NCBI GenBank assembly: GCA_965216445.1 | Contig: OZ244166.1 | Coordinates: forward strand, 1,984,001-2,048,000 | Length of the DNA: 64,000 nt | Origin: MA-ANB-1 sp965216445 | GTDB taxonomy: Bacteria > Actinomycetota > Acidimicrobiia > Spongiisociales > ZC4RG35 | Direction: 5' to 3' | Shown: positions 34,406-43,738 of the stretch, piece by piece | Numbering within the stretch: the stretch's first letter is position 1 | Layout: the number at the start of each line of letters is the position of its first letter | Made by a program: the position numbers and the translations under genes | Notes under the pieces: generated by a model | Databases searched by the model: none | What the model was told of the DNA's origin: nothing | Seen by the model: only the letters and a program-made list of their open reading frames with translations

Positions 34406-35599
34406 GTGAAGACAGCCTTTCAGATTGCATTTAAAGACCTCAAACTGCGCCTGCGCGACCGTTCGGCGATCATCATCGGAATCGTCGCACCACTGGCACT
34501 TGCTTTCATATTCAACGCTGTGTTTGGGGGAGCATTCGATCCGACCCAGGGTCTCGGTCTCGAATACGGGACCGTCGACCTGGACGAGTCGGACCTTTCA
34601 GGAGGGTTCCTTGATGTACTCGAGCAGGTTGAAGACGAGGGAATCCTCTCGTTGGAGTCTTATGACGACGCTTCCGCAGCAGACCAGGCCATCGACGACG
34701 GCGCCATCTCGGCCTATTTCCTCATCGAGCCGGGTTTCGGCCAAGCGATAACTGCCAATCAGGCGGCAACGATCGAAGTTGTGGGAAACGTCGACGCACC
34801 ACAGTCGACTCAGATCGCAGCGTCTATCGCCCAGCAATATGCCACCGGAGTCGAGTCGGCCCAGCTTGCCATTGGCACAACCGCTGCGGCAACGCAGTCC
34901 CCCATAACACCCGAGTTTTTTGCGTCGCTGGAGGGAGACCCGGCGACTGCAGCCTTCTCCTACGAGCTAACTGATGTCACGACCGCCACGCGTCAGCTCA
35001 ATGCAACGACCTACTTCGCTGCGGGTATGGGCGTGTTCTTCCTCTTCTTTACCGTCCAGTTCGGCGTACTCGGACTCCTCGAGGAGGAGCGGGACGGGAC
35101 ATTGGCGCGACTCCAGGCCGCGCCCATTAGCCAGGTGTCCATTGTTGCGAGCAAGGCGATCCTCGCGTTCATTCTCGGTGTGGTTTCGATGGCGGTGCTC
35201 GTGGTCGCGACCTCGCTCGACTTCCTGATGGGAGCAGAGTGGGGGGCTCCGCTCGGAGTAGCCATCCTCGTGGTCGCCGGCGTTCTCTCGGCAGTCGGCA
35301 TCATGGGTCTGGTTGCCTCAGTTGCCAAGACGGCAGAAGGTGCCGGCAACCTGGCGTCGATCATTGCTGTCATCCTGGGAATGTTGGGTGGAGTCTTCTT
35401 TCAGATCGGGCAGGGCGACGACTTCTTGTCGAAGCTGACTCTGCTGACACCACACGCCTGGTTCATGCGGGGTCTGGCAGACCTCGCAGACGGAGCCCCC
35501 TGGACCAACGCACTCCCCGCCGCCGGGGCCATCATGGTGTTTGCAATCGTCACCGGGATTCTCTCGTGGGTCCTACTACGAAGGAGGCTGGCCCGATGA
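34406..35599 (+). CDS. ABC-2 type exporter permease, first
   Basis: A 397-residue membrane protein with the ABC-2/YhgE layout: one N-terminal helix (IIIGIVAPLALAFIFNAVFG), a large external domain of about 180 residues, then five helices including GMGVFFLFFTVQFGVLGLLEEERDGTLARLQAAP. GTG start at 34406; a 10-bp direct repeat TGATGTTGTG (34385-34394, 34399-34408) brackets the gene junction. It is coupled by ATGA overlap to the second permease. Confidence 0.9.
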   Translation: MKTAFQIAFKDLKLRLRDRSAIIIGIVAPLALAFIFNAVFGGAFDPTQGLGLEYGTVDLDESDLSGGFLDVLEQVEDEGILSLESYDDASAADQAIDDGAISAYFLIEPGFGQAITANQAATIEVVGNVDAPQSTQIAASIAQQYATGVESAQLAIGTTAAATQSPITPEFFASLEGDPATAAFSYELTDVTTATRQLNATTYFAAGMGVFFLFFTVQFGVLGLLEEERDGTLARLQAAPISQVSIVASKAILAFILGVVSMAVLVVATSLDFLMGAEWGAPLGVAILVVAGVLSAVGIMGLVASVAKTAEGAGNLASIIAVILGMLGGVFFQIGQGDDFLSKLTLLTPHAWFMRGLADLADGAPWTNALPAAGAIMVFAIVTGILSWVLLRRRLAR

Positions 35600-36759
35600 A
35601 GGTTCTCGCAATCGGGTTGTCCAACATCCGAAGGATGCTCCGGGAACGCTCCAACATATTTTTCGTATTCATCTTTCCGATCGCCATCATCCTTCTCATC
35701 GGAGCCCAATTCGGAGGTGGCGTCCTACCCGGCGTGGGTCTTCACCTGGCCGATGACGGTCAGATTGCCGCCGACATCGCCGACGCCGTCGAAGAGCGGG
35801 AGAGTATCGAGGTAAGCCGTTTCGATAGTCAGGACGCTCTGGTCACAGCGGTTGAGCGGGGTCAAGTCCAAGCGGGCCTGTTCCTCCCCGCCAACATGGA
35901 CGAGGATGCAGCCCAGGGCGAGGTCGTGGAGGTCGGCTTTGTCGCCCGACCCGATGGCTTCGGCCCCCAACTGCAGGCAACGCTCGGCGCCGCGGTATCC
36001 GAAGTCATGAAGCCTGTTGGAGCCGCCGAGTTTGCTACGGCCGAAAGTGGAGTCCCATTCGAGCAGACAGTCGCCGTCGCCCAGAGTATCGATGACAGCG
36101 TGCCTGGAGTGAACGTCGAAGTGTCGGCGCTAGGCGAAGCCCTGTTCCCCGAGACTCTCGGGCAGTTTGACCTAGGAGCGTCGTCTCAGCTCGTGTTGTT
36201 CGTATTCCTGACTGCCCTCGCAGGGTCGGCTGCACTGATCCTTACTCGCCAATTGGGTATCAGCCAAAGAATGCTCTCAACTCCCACGTCAATCCGATCG
36301 ATCGTTGTCGGCGAGTCGGTGGGCAGGTTCGGCGTCGCCCTAGTCCAGGGCCTCTACATCATCGTGCTCACGCTGATCATCTTTCAGGTCGACTGGGGTG
36401 ACCCGATCGGTGCCCTATTACTCCTCTTGTTCTTCTCAGCAGTTGGCGCTGGAGCCGGCGTTCTGATGGGCTCGGTATTCACCAACGACCAACAAGCCGG
36501 CGGGGTTGGTGTCGTGTTGAGCCTAGGTTTGGGTGCCTTGGGAGGATGCATGTTGCCCCTCGAGCTGTTCTCACCGACGATGCAACAAGTTGCCCATCTC
36601 ACTCCGCATGCTTGGGCCCTGGATGGCTATGCGGAGCTGGTGAGACGGGGGGGCAACACATTCGATATCCTCCCCGAGCTTGGTGTGCTGGCGGCCTACG
36701 CCTTGGTACTCTTTGCACTCGCGGCTTGGCGGCTACGAGTCGCAATAACCCGACCATGA
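35596..36759 (+). CDS. ABC-2 type exporter permease, second
   Basis: A 387-residue protein from ATG 35596, which overlaps the preceding stop by 4 bp. It has the same topology as the first permease: N-terminal helix with RSNIFFVFIFPIAIILLIG, an external domain of about 170 residues, then helices with LTALAGSAALILTRQLGISQRMLSTP and LGALGGCMLPLELFSPTMQ. The two permeases probably form a heterodimer with the upstream ATPase. The substrate is unknown. Confidence 0.9.
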   Translation: MKVLAIGLSNIRRMLRERSNIFFVFIFPIAIILLIGAQFGGGVLPGVGLHLADDGQIAADIADAVEERESIEVSRFDSQDALVTAVERGQVQAGLFLPANMDEDAAQGEVVEVGFVARPDGFGPQLQATLGAAVSEVMKPVGAAEFATAESGVPFEQTVAVAQSIDDSVPGVNVEVSALGEALFPETLGQFDLGASSQLVLFVFLTALAGSAALILTRQLGISQRMLSTPTSIRSIVVGESVGRFGVALVQGLYIIVLTLIIFQVDWGDPIGALLLLLFFSAVGAGAGVLMGSVFTNDQQAGGVGVVLSLGLGALGGCMLPLELFSPTMQQVAHLTPHAWALDGYAELVRRGGNTFDILPELGVLAAYALVLFALAAWRLRVAITRP

Positions 36760-36814
36760 ACGGCCGGAGTCGGGTCAGCTGCTGGCTGATCGACTACCAG
36801 CTACCGTCCTCGCC

Positions 36815-37873
36815 ATGACGAGAATCGCGATCGCCGGGATGGGAGTGCGTGGCAAACACTGGTTGTCGGCGATCTCCGCGTCCACCGAGGCCGAGCTTTC
36901 AGGCATCGTCGAACCAAATCGACACCAAGTTGAAGGAGATCTTCTTGTTTACGCTTCCATCACGGAGGCGATAGCCGCCGAACCCGATGGCTTGATCGTC
37001 GCCACGCCTCCCGAGACACACCTAGAGATCACAAAGGAAGCGATCGACTCAGGGGTGCCAGTGTTATGCGAGAAGCCCTTGAGTGTTTCATTTGAAGAGG
37101 CGAAGCAAATGGCAGAGCTGTCCGACCGCACTCGTATTCCTCTGTTGGTTGGAATGAATTTCAGGTTTGTCAAGGCCTCTCTCGGATTGAGGCAAGTCGT
37201 TGAGGACGGTGACTATGGCCAACCAATCTTCGCCCAATTCACATATCTCAGGAATCGTGACGGGCGGCGTGCAGACCTCAACGACTACCCCCTGACCATG
37301 TCGGATCCGATGCTCGTGGACCAGTCGATCCATCATCTCGACCTCATGCGCTTTGCTTACGCACGAGAAGTAGTCAGAGTCTCGGCACGAACCTGGAATC
37401 CACCTTCCAGCGTTTATTCGAACGACTCCTGTGTGACAGCAATACTTGAATTCGAAGGCGGGCTCGTCGTGAATTACATTGGCACCTGGACATCGGGCAC
37501 GAATCGATTCGACTTCCGATGGCGGACCGATTTCGAGAGTGGTGCCGTTGTCCAGCCGGGCCTGTTCAGCGACATCCACGGCTCCCAACTTGTGCCTGAG
37601 TTGGCACATACGGCTGACCTGCACGATACAACTGTGGAACCGCCGGTCAGCCTGGGCTGGGGCCCAAGCACGCCTTTCGTCGACGACACATCCGCCCTTC
37701 TTGGCCACTTTGTCGACGTCATCCGTGGACGCGAACAGCCTGGACCTACGGCCGCCGACCACCTGCGCACTCTCCTGCTGGTGGACTCGATCCGATTGGC
37801 CAGCGAAGACACTTCCGTTGTCAACGTTTCCGAACGAGCCGAGGCGCTCGGTTTGGGCACCTCGCTCTACTAG
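36815..37873 (+). CDS. Gfo/Idh/MocA family oxidoreductase
   Basis: A 352-residue NAD(P)-dependent dehydrogenase with Rossmann start TRIAIAGMGVRGKHW, LIVATPPETH, the family CEKPLSVSFEEAKQM motif and the catalytic-region DQSIHHLDLMRFA. Family members act on sugars, inositols and derivatives; the substrate is open. It is the first gene of the catabolic island and converges on the SDR gene with a 4-bp 3' overlap. Confidence 0.9.
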   Translation: MTRIAIAGMGVRGKHWLSAISASTEAELSGIVEPNRHQVEGDLLVYASITEAIAAEPDGLIVATPPETHLEITKEAIDSGVPVLCEKPLSVSFEEAKQMAELSDRTRIPLLVGMNFRFVKASLGLRQVVEDGDYGQPIFAQFTYLRNRDGRRADLNDYPLTMSDPMLVDQSIHHLDLMRFAYAREVVRVSARTWNPPSSVYSNDSCVTAILEFEGGLVVNYIGTWTSGTNRFDFRWRTDFESGAVVQPGLFSDIHGSQLVPELAHTADLHDTTVEPPVSLGWGPSTPFVDDTSALLGHFVDVIRGREQPGPTAADHLRTLLLVDSIRLASEDTSVVNVSERAEALGLGTSLY

Positions 37874-38637
37874 CTAGCGGTCCAGCCGCCATCGATCGGG
37901 ATCGCAGACCCGGTCAGATATCCAGCTTCGGCGCCGAGGAGGAATACCACCAACGAAGCGATCTCGGCGGGAGTGCCGATTCGTCCCATTGGGATCTTCT
38001 CGTTCACCAACTTCTCGAGATTGGCCGGACCGGTCGACGCTTGAAACATGGGGGTGTCCACGGGGCCGGGGCACACCGAATTCACTCTGATGCCGTCTCT
38101 GGCATGGTCCAGAGCCATCGCTCTTCCTAGGGCAATCAACCCACCCTTCGAGGCTCCATAGGCTGGGCTCCCCTTGGCACCCACAATCCCTAACTGAGAT
38201 GCGATATGGACGATCGAACCACCACCCGACTGCCTGAGCAGCGGAACGGCCGCTCGGGACACGATGAAGGCACCCGTCAGGTTTATTTCAATCGTCTTCC
38301 TCCATTGCTCGATTGAGGTCTCAGCAACATCTCCCGGCTCGCCGCCGATCCCGGCCGCATTCACCAGGCCGACGAGCGGCTGACTCTTTGCATCGATGGA
38401 GTCAAAAACTGCCTCGACTTCTTCGGGTCGGCTCACGTCGCACACTGAGCCGCAAAAACGCTCACCCAACACCTCAGTCGTCCTGTCGAGGCCAACCTCG
38501 TCGATATCGATGCCGACTACCGACGTCGCCATCGAGACAAGCCGACTCGCAATGGCAAACCCCAGACCTGATCCGGCACCGGTGACTACTACTACGCCAG
38601 ACCGGCCCTGGGTAGCTGCACTTCGTTGTTCAGACAT
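37870..38637 (-). CDS. Short-chain dehydrogenase/reductase
   Basis: A 255-residue SDR from ATG 38637 with cofactor motif VVTGAGSGLGFAIA, NAAGIGGEPG, catalytic Ser in VHIASQLG and YGASK (Tyr and Lys present), then PVDTPMFQ. It is a classical FabG-like enzyme. It is the last gene of the seven-gene transporter/amidohydrolase operon, and its start lies inside the end of the preceding gene. Confidence 0.92.
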   Translation of the reverse strand: MSEQRSAATQGRSGVVVVTGAGSGLGFAIASRLVSMATSVVGIDIDEVGLDRTTEVLGERFCGSVCDVSRPEEVEAVFDSIDAKSQPLVGLVNAAGIGGEPGDVAETSIEQWRKTIEINLTGAFIVSRAAVPLLRQSGGGSIVHIASQLGIVGAKGSPAYGASKGGLIALGRAMALDHARDGIRVNSVCPGPVDTPMFQASTGPANLEKLVNEKIPMGRIGTPAEIASLVVFLLGAEAGYLTGSAIPIDGGWTAS

Positions 38638-40027
38638 GAGCTGGCACCATCTCACCTTGTTGCGAACCCGGGAGTGGGCCTCCTGGGTCGCGCACCACCG
38701 CGCCACGGACAATGGTGAACTCAACGGCTCCTTGCACTTTCCAACCGTCGTAGGGAGAGTGGTCCGTGCGTGTGGCTAAGGACAGCCCGTCAATTGTCCA
38801 AATCATATGTGGGTCCCAGAGAGTCAAATCGGCATCGGCTCCCACAGCGATCTTTCCTTTAGAATCCTGAATTCTCAAAAGGTGGGCGGGCGAACTCGCG
38901 GTGACACGGGTGAATTGGCTCAGCGTCATCCGGCCACTAACCACCCCCTCGGAGAAGAGCATCGGGAGCATCGTGTCGAGCTCAGGCAATCCAGGTAGCG
39001 CATTGCGAACATCGGCAGCAGACCTGACCTTGTCTTCCTTATTCCAGGGTGCGTGATCGCTGGCTAGGGCGTCAATGTCTCCCGAAACCAGGCCATTCCA
39101 CATCGCGACTCGGTCCTCTGGTCCCCGTGGAGGTGGATTGCCTATAAACAGCGGGGCATTCTGTTCAGCAAAAACACTATCGGTGACATGCAGGTAGAGC
39201 GGACGTGTTTCGACCGACACATTTACTCCCCTACGGCGTGCTTGCCGACACACTTCCAATGCGGCTTCCGAAGACAGATGCACAACGTGTATTGCCGCTC
39301 CCGTATATTCGGCAAGCTCCACTGCCTCAGAGACGGCAGAGACCTCTGCTTCCAAGGGGCGTGACAACGGATACGACTGCGCCCCAACCCTTCCCTCCCT
39401 GACCAGAGTGGCCACACTCCTCTCAATGGAGTCCGGATCCTCGCAGTGGATGAGGACGAGCAAGCCCGCGTCGGCCGCTCGGCGCAGAGCATCTACAAAC
39501 CTTGGGCGCAACGAACGAAAACTTGGGAAAACCATGAAGATCTTCAACGTCCCGAATCCTTCGGAAGCGAGTTCAGCAATTCCGTCATTCGCCGCCTCCG
39601 AAGGATCGTTGAGCACTGGGTGGAGAAGGAAATCGACGACACTCTCCCGTTCGGCGAGAAGTCTTTCGCGACGCAACGCCGACAACAAACTCTCTCCCGG
39701 TCGCTGATGGGTCATGTTCCCGATTGTTGTTATGCCTCCGCTCGCGGCTGCCCAAGATCCCGATTCGAATCCGTCGGGTCTCGTCGGATTCGACATTGAC
39801 GCCATCGGTGTCAGATGGACATGCATGTCGATCCCTCCGGGCAGAACAAGCTTGCCACCTGCATCGATTTCCGCACGTCCCGATGCCGAGCCACCAATCT
39901 TGCGGATTTTGCCGCCTGCAACACCGATATCTGTGACCTCGAATCCCAAGTCACCGATCACCTTGCCGTTTCTCACGACGAGGTCATATCCAGAAATATG
40001 TCGGCTGCCGCCAGCGTCGAGGTTCAC
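38630..40027 (-). CDS. Hydantoinase/dihydropyrimidinase/allantoinase-like amidohydrolase
   Basis: A 465-residue enzyme from GTG 40027 (GTGA overlap with the DMT permease). The binuclear metal site is complete: HVHL in GGIDMHVHLTPM, carboxylated Lys in GFGTLKIFMVFP, His in LVLIHCEDPDS, His in AIHVVHLSSEA and Asp in LASDHAPWNKE. It belongs to the cyclic amidohydrolases that open hydantoin, dihydropyrimidine or allantoin rings. Residues that set substrate are not assignable by eye. Its place in the import operon suggests that it acts on the imported compound. Confidence 0.88.
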   Translation of the reverse strand: MNLDAGGSRHISGYDLVVRNGKVIGDLGFEVTDIGVAGGKIRKIGGSASGRAEIDAGGKLVLPGGIDMHVHLTPMASMSNPTRPDGFESGSWAAASGGITTIGNMTHQRPGESLLSALRRERLLAERESVVDFLLHPVLNDPSEAANDGIAELASEGFGTLKIFMVFPSFRSLRPRFVDALRRAADAGLLVLIHCEDPDSIERSVATLVREGRVGAQSYPLSRPLEAEVSAVSEAVELAEYTGAAIHVVHLSSEAALEVCRQARRRGVNVSVETRPLYLHVTDSVFAEQNAPLFIGNPPPRGPEDRVAMWNGLVSGDIDALASDHAPWNKEDKVRSAADVRNALPGLPELDTMLPMLFSEGVVSGRMTLSQFTRVTASSPAHLLRIQDSKGKIAVGADADLTLWDPHMIWTIDGLSLATRTDHSPYDGWKVQGAVEFTIVRGAVVRDPGGPLPGSQQGEMVPAHV

Positions 40028-41007
40028 GCCAGAACCACCAACGTCAGCCCGCCCAAAGCAAGCGCGAGACCGAACCATTGCAGAGGGGCCAAACGCTCAC
40101 GAAACAATAGATACCCGCCACCGACAGCGATGATCCTTCCGCTTTGTGACAGCAGCCCTATCAGCCAAGCATCCGCGATCGCGAGGCCCTCAGCGAACAT
40201 AATGAACGCAGCCGCATCAAGTATCCCTAACACCAGCAGCAGGAGCCATGGTTTGACACCTAACCTCTTGTCGTCGGGGTGTCCCGCACGGACTTGCCAA
40301 CGCCTCAGGCTTGTCGGCTTTTGGTCATTGCCGTAGTTTCGAACAAAGAAGACGAGAGCTATCACCACGTATAGAACTGTGAACGTACGCTGCGCGATTG
40401 CGGTCGGGACCGGACCGATCTCCCGCGCTGGAATGCGTAGGCCGGCGTTTGAGACTGCTCCGGTTACAACACCGAGGAATGCAAAGACCGGGCCCCACCC
40501 GATGAGCCGCCGTTCGCCGGTTTCGTCGACCTCAACGGAAAGAAGCACAACGCCAAGACCAGCAAGAGGGATACCCAGCCACTGAATCAGATCGGGCCGC
40601 TCACCTAGAAACAAGAACGCAAAAACCACCGTCATCACGCCCGTGGTGGATCCGATTGGACTGACAACGGCCACCGGACCCAACTTCAGGGCGTGGTTGC
40701 TGGCAAAGTACGACGATCCCGCGGCGAAGCCCAGAACGGCCATCAAGGGCCACAAACCACCTGCGTCGAGCGGAAACGGAATCCCTGCCAAGAATGCGTA
40801 GAGAATCAAAACTCCATAGGCGATTATCAGACTGCTCGCGGTCGTCCGCCATACACCCCACCGTCGCGCCGCGATGGCAGTGAGGATCGTGTTTGTGCCG
40901 AGCAGGACCGCGGCGATGATTCCAAACGTGGCACCCGTCACGGCGTGAACCCTCGAGAGTGGAAGATCATCCGGCGCTCGAAGTGTCGATGCCCCGAAGA
41001 GCGTCAC
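40024..41007 (-). CDS. DMT/EamA family transporter
   Basis: A 327-residue membrane protein with about ten helices in two EamA repeats, for example GIIAAVLLGTNTILTAIAARR and GVVTGAVSNAGLRIP. GTG start overlaps the permease stop (GTGA). DMT permeases usually export or exchange small metabolites. Within an ABC import operon it may move a product or side-product outward; this is inference. Confidence 0.88.
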   Translation of the reverse strand: MTLFGASTLRAPDDLPLSRVHAVTGATFGIIAAVLLGTNTILTAIAARRWGVWRTTASSLIIAYGVLILYAFLAGIPFPLDAGGLWPLMAVLGFAAGSSYFASNHALKLGPVAVVSPIGSTTGVMTVVFAFLFLGERPDLIQWLGIPLAGLGVVLLSVEVDETGERRLIGWGPVFAFLGVVTGAVSNAGLRIPAREIGPVPTAIAQRTFTVLYVVIALVFFVRNYGNDQKPTSLRRWQVRAGHPDDKRLGVKPWLLLLVLGILDAAAFIMFAEGLAIADAWLIGLLSQSGRIIAVGGGYLLFRERLAPLQWFGLALALGGLTLVVLA

Positions 41008-41930
41008 TCATCTATCGTGACGGCTTTAGCCCCCCCGATGGACGCTGCACCGGCAACCCTCACCACAGAACTGTCCACAGCCACTTGTGGCATCCACCTA
41101 ACCATACGGCGCGACAATCGATCGACTACAAGGAACGTGAGGAGAGCAAGCACGGCAATGAGCACGGCGATTATGACCATCCTTCCCGTGTTGGTGAAGA
41201 AGACGGCCACCGCCAGCAGGTTGCCGAGTCCAGAAGTCAGTCCGATGTATTCGGCACCGACCGTTAGGGACCAACTGAGTCCGGCTGCGAGCAGGAGGGC
41301 AGTACGCAACTCGACCATGGCACCGGGGACTACGACGCGTGCGTAGGTGCGCATCGGACTGGCTCCCAGCATGAGGGAGTTCTCTATATAGAGATCTGGG
41401 ACATTTCCGACCGAATTGATCGTGGCCACAACCAGCAGGACCCAGATTCCGAAGCCGATAAAGACAGTTGTCCCACGAAGGTTGGCACCCAGCCAAAACT
41501 GAAATAGCGGAATTGCCGCCAACAGGGGAAGCATCCTGAGGAAGTTCAGGGGTGTCCAGGCAATTCGCCTCAGCCAGGGATAGTAAGCAATCGCCAACCC
41601 GGTTCCAACGCCAGACAAGACCCCGGCTGTGAGTCCCAGCACCAGCCGGAACAGGGTGTTCAGAGTGTGGTATCCGAGAGCCAGGAACGCTCCCCAATAC
41701 GTAACATCGCCACCGGTCGACGGGTTCGGAGCCCAGAAATCGTAAGGCCAGTTGTTGGCAAGTGACTTGAAAGCGTCCGTGAACACATACTCCCATGGGG
41801 GAACGAGTGGAGATGTGGAGAGCTGGCTCTCCGGCGTGATGTGCCCGAGCACCTCCCAACCGATTATGAGCGCCAACCAGACACCGACGCTAACCGGATG
41901 TGACCGGACGTATTGGAGGAAACGCTCCAA
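41004..41930 (-). CDS. NitT/TauT-type ABC permease, second
   Basis: A 308-residue permease with the BPD-transporter-inner-membrane fold and EAA loop (GASPMRTYARVVVPGAMVELRTALLLAAG). A long frame opens to 42044, but it overlaps the ATPase gene by 113 bp and encodes no helix. The TTG at 41930 directly after the ATPase stop, with GAGG six nucleotides upstream, gives a start MERFLQYVRSHPVSV just before the first helix and is preferred. Confidence 0.85.
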   Translation of the reverse strand: MERFLQYVRSHPVSVGVWLALIIGWEVLGHITPESQLSTSPLVPPWEYVFTDAFKSLANNWPYDFWAPNPSTGGDVTYWGAFLALGYHTLNTLFRLVLGLTAGVLSGVGTGLAIAYYPWLRRIAWTPLNFLRMLPLLAAIPLFQFWLGANLRGTTVFIGFGIWVLLVVATINSVGNVPDLYIENSLMLGASPMRTYARVVVPGAMVELRTALLLAAGLSWSLTVGAEYIGLTSGLGNLLAVAVFFTNTGRMVIIAVLIAVLALLTFLVVDRLSRRMVRWMPQVAVDSSVVRVAGAASIGGAKAVTIDE

Positions 41931-41931
41931 A

Positions 41932-42744
41932 TCAGACCTCGGGACCGGATGAGGGTGTCTTGGAGTCGCCCTCGCTGCCCAGATGATCAACGATCGATTT
42001 CGTGAGATCGACTGATATTCGGCTGGCTCGGACCTCCTCGTCACGCGGCCGCGGTAGCTGATTGGGGAGATCTTCGACGATTCGACCGTCTCTGACGAGC
42101 AACACCCTATCTGCCAGAATCAGGGCTTCTTCGATGTCGTGAGTCACAAAAAACACAGTCTTGTGAGTCTCATCCCACAACGTCAGCAGAAGGTCGTGGA
42201 GGGAGCGGCGTGTGAAGTAGTCGAGTGAACCGAACGGCTCGTCCATCAGCCAGACGTCTGAGTCCATTGCCAGCACGGCAGCGAGGGCCACTCGCTTCCG
42301 CATCCCGCCGGACAGCTCCCTTGGCCAGGAGTCGGCAAAATCGATTAGCTGGACCTCCTCTAGCCACCTGGTCGAGACCTGCTCGCGATCCGCCTTCGAG
42401 ACCCCCTGAGCTTTCAATCCGAACTCGACATTGTCCCGCACCGACATCCACGGGAAGACTGCGTCCTGCTGAAAAACCATGGACCGGTCGGGACCCGGGC
42501 CATGAACAGGGCTTGCACCGAGTCGAACCTCGCCGGCTGTCGTCGATTGCAATCCGGCAAGAACCCGGAGCAGAGTCGACTTCCCGTGCCCTGAACGACC
42601 CACAATGGCAACAAACTGACCGGCAGGAACATCGAAGCTGACCCCATCGAGGGCCCGCACTGTCCGTCCCGACTCGTGCTCGAATACACATTCAACATCG
42701 TCGAACGTAACGGCAGACCTGGCTCCGTTCTCGATCATGGACAC
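41932..42744 (-). CDS. NitT/TauT-type ABC ATP-binding protein
   Basis: A 270-residue ATPase of the SsuB/TauB group: Walker A GRSGHGKST, Q-loop VFQQDAVFPWMSV, signature RELSGGMRKRVALAAVLAMD, Walker B VWLMDEPFGSLD and H-loop FVTHDIEEAL. It sits between the two permease genes. Confidence 0.92.
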   Translation of the reverse strand: MSMIENGARSAVTFDDVECVFEHESGRTVRALDGVSFDVPAGQFVAIVGRSGHGKSTLLRVLAGLQSTTAGEVRLGASPVHGPGPDRSMVFQQDAVFPWMSVRDNVEFGLKAQGVSKADREQVSTRWLEEVQLIDFADSWPRELSGGMRKRVALAAVLAMDSDVWLMDEPFGSLDYFTRRSLHDLLLTLWDETHKTVFFVTHDIEEALILADRVLLVRDGRIVEDLPNQLPRPRDEEVRASRISVDLTKSIVDHLGSEGDSKTPSSGPEV

Positions 42745-42790
42745 AATCCTCCAAACCCGCTCCGGTTCGCTTCTTTCAGCACAATCTCGA

Positions 42791-43663
42791 TCACAATCCC
42801 AATCTCCGACCGGACTCGACCCAACGGGTCAGGTATCTTCCCGCCAAGACAACAATTGCGTCGAAAATCATTGCGACCACTCCGATCAGAATCACAACCG
42901 CCACCATTGCATCCAAGCGAAAGGCCGAGGCGAAGAACTTGATTAGGAATCCAGCTCCTTGTTGGGCCCCAAGGAGCTCCGCTATAGCGGCGAGCCCCCA
43001 AGCTCCGGCAAGAGCGATGCGAAAACCACCCAGCACCTCCGGAATCGATGCCGGAAGGTAGATCCAGCGAAAAATCGACCGAGGAGACCCTCCCAAAGTC
43101 ATGGCCGACTCCACGAAACGGGCGGCAACGTTCTGGGCTGCTCGACGACTGAACACGTACATCAAGAGGAACGTGTAGAAGGCAACGATCCCGACCTGTG
43201 CGGCGGGTTGAATCCCGAACCAGATGAGGAAAAAAGGTGCCGCGACGAATATCGGCGCCGATCCAAGGGCTGCGGTAATGGGCCCCACGATCTCGTTGAT
43301 TGCCTTGATCCTCAGACTATTGAGTCCAAGTACAGAACCGACCGCAGTCCCCAAACCAACTCCAAACACGACGGAGCGGGTCGTAACCGCGAGGTGGCCC
43401 ATGTATCCGGTCCCACTCGACATGCCACGGGATTCCAGATACGGGCTCGAGAACAGGTTCTCCCTGATGTGCGTGAAGATCGTCGCGGGCCCAGGCAGGA
43501 CGCCACTCCGTTCTGCAATCAGTACCCACAGGAGAAGGGCGACACCCAACCCCGCAAGTGAAACACCGAGGTTGATCAGGTGGCGACGTGCCCGCCGCAA
43601 TGCCGCAAGGGATTGGACCTTGCGCTCCGTATCCCGAAGGCTGAGCTCGGCGGCTTTGGTCAT
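42791..43663 (-). CDS. NitT/TauT-type ABC permease, first
   Basis: A 290-residue permease with about six helices and the EAA loop MTLGGSPRSIFRWIYLPASIPEVLGGFRIALAG. Two non-identical permeases imply a heterodimeric channel. It is separated from the substrate-binding gene by a 15-bp perfect hairpin. Confidence 0.92.
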   Translation of the reverse strand: MTKAAELSLRDTERKVQSLAALRRARRHLINLGVSLAGLGVALLLWVLIAERSGVLPGPATIFTHIRENLFSSPYLESRGMSSGTGYMGHLAVTTRSVVFGVGLGTAVGSVLGLNSLRIKAINEIVGPITAALGSAPIFVAAPFFLIWFGIQPAAQVGIVAFYTFLLMYVFSRRAAQNVAARFVESAMTLGGSPRSIFRWIYLPASIPEVLGGFRIALAGAWGLAAIAELLGAQQGAGFLIKFFASAFRLDAMVAVVILIGVVAMIFDAIVVLAGRYLTRWVESGRRLGL

Positions 43664-43690
43664 CTCACCCTTTCTGTGCGGCTACCCGGC

Positions 43691-43726
43691 GACATGTCAG
43701 GACGCACCTTCGCGTCCTGACATGTC
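43691..43726 (-). promoter_or_regulatory. Intercistronic 15-bp perfect stem-loop after SBP gene
   Basis: Arms GACATGTCAGGACGC (43691-43705) and its exact complement (43712-43726) enclose a 6-nt loop, 12 nt downstream of the SBP stop. No T-tract follows. It probably stabilises SBP mRNA or partially terminates, raising SBP over permease expression. Confidence 0.75.
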
Positions 43727-43738
43727 ATAACCTAAGTA

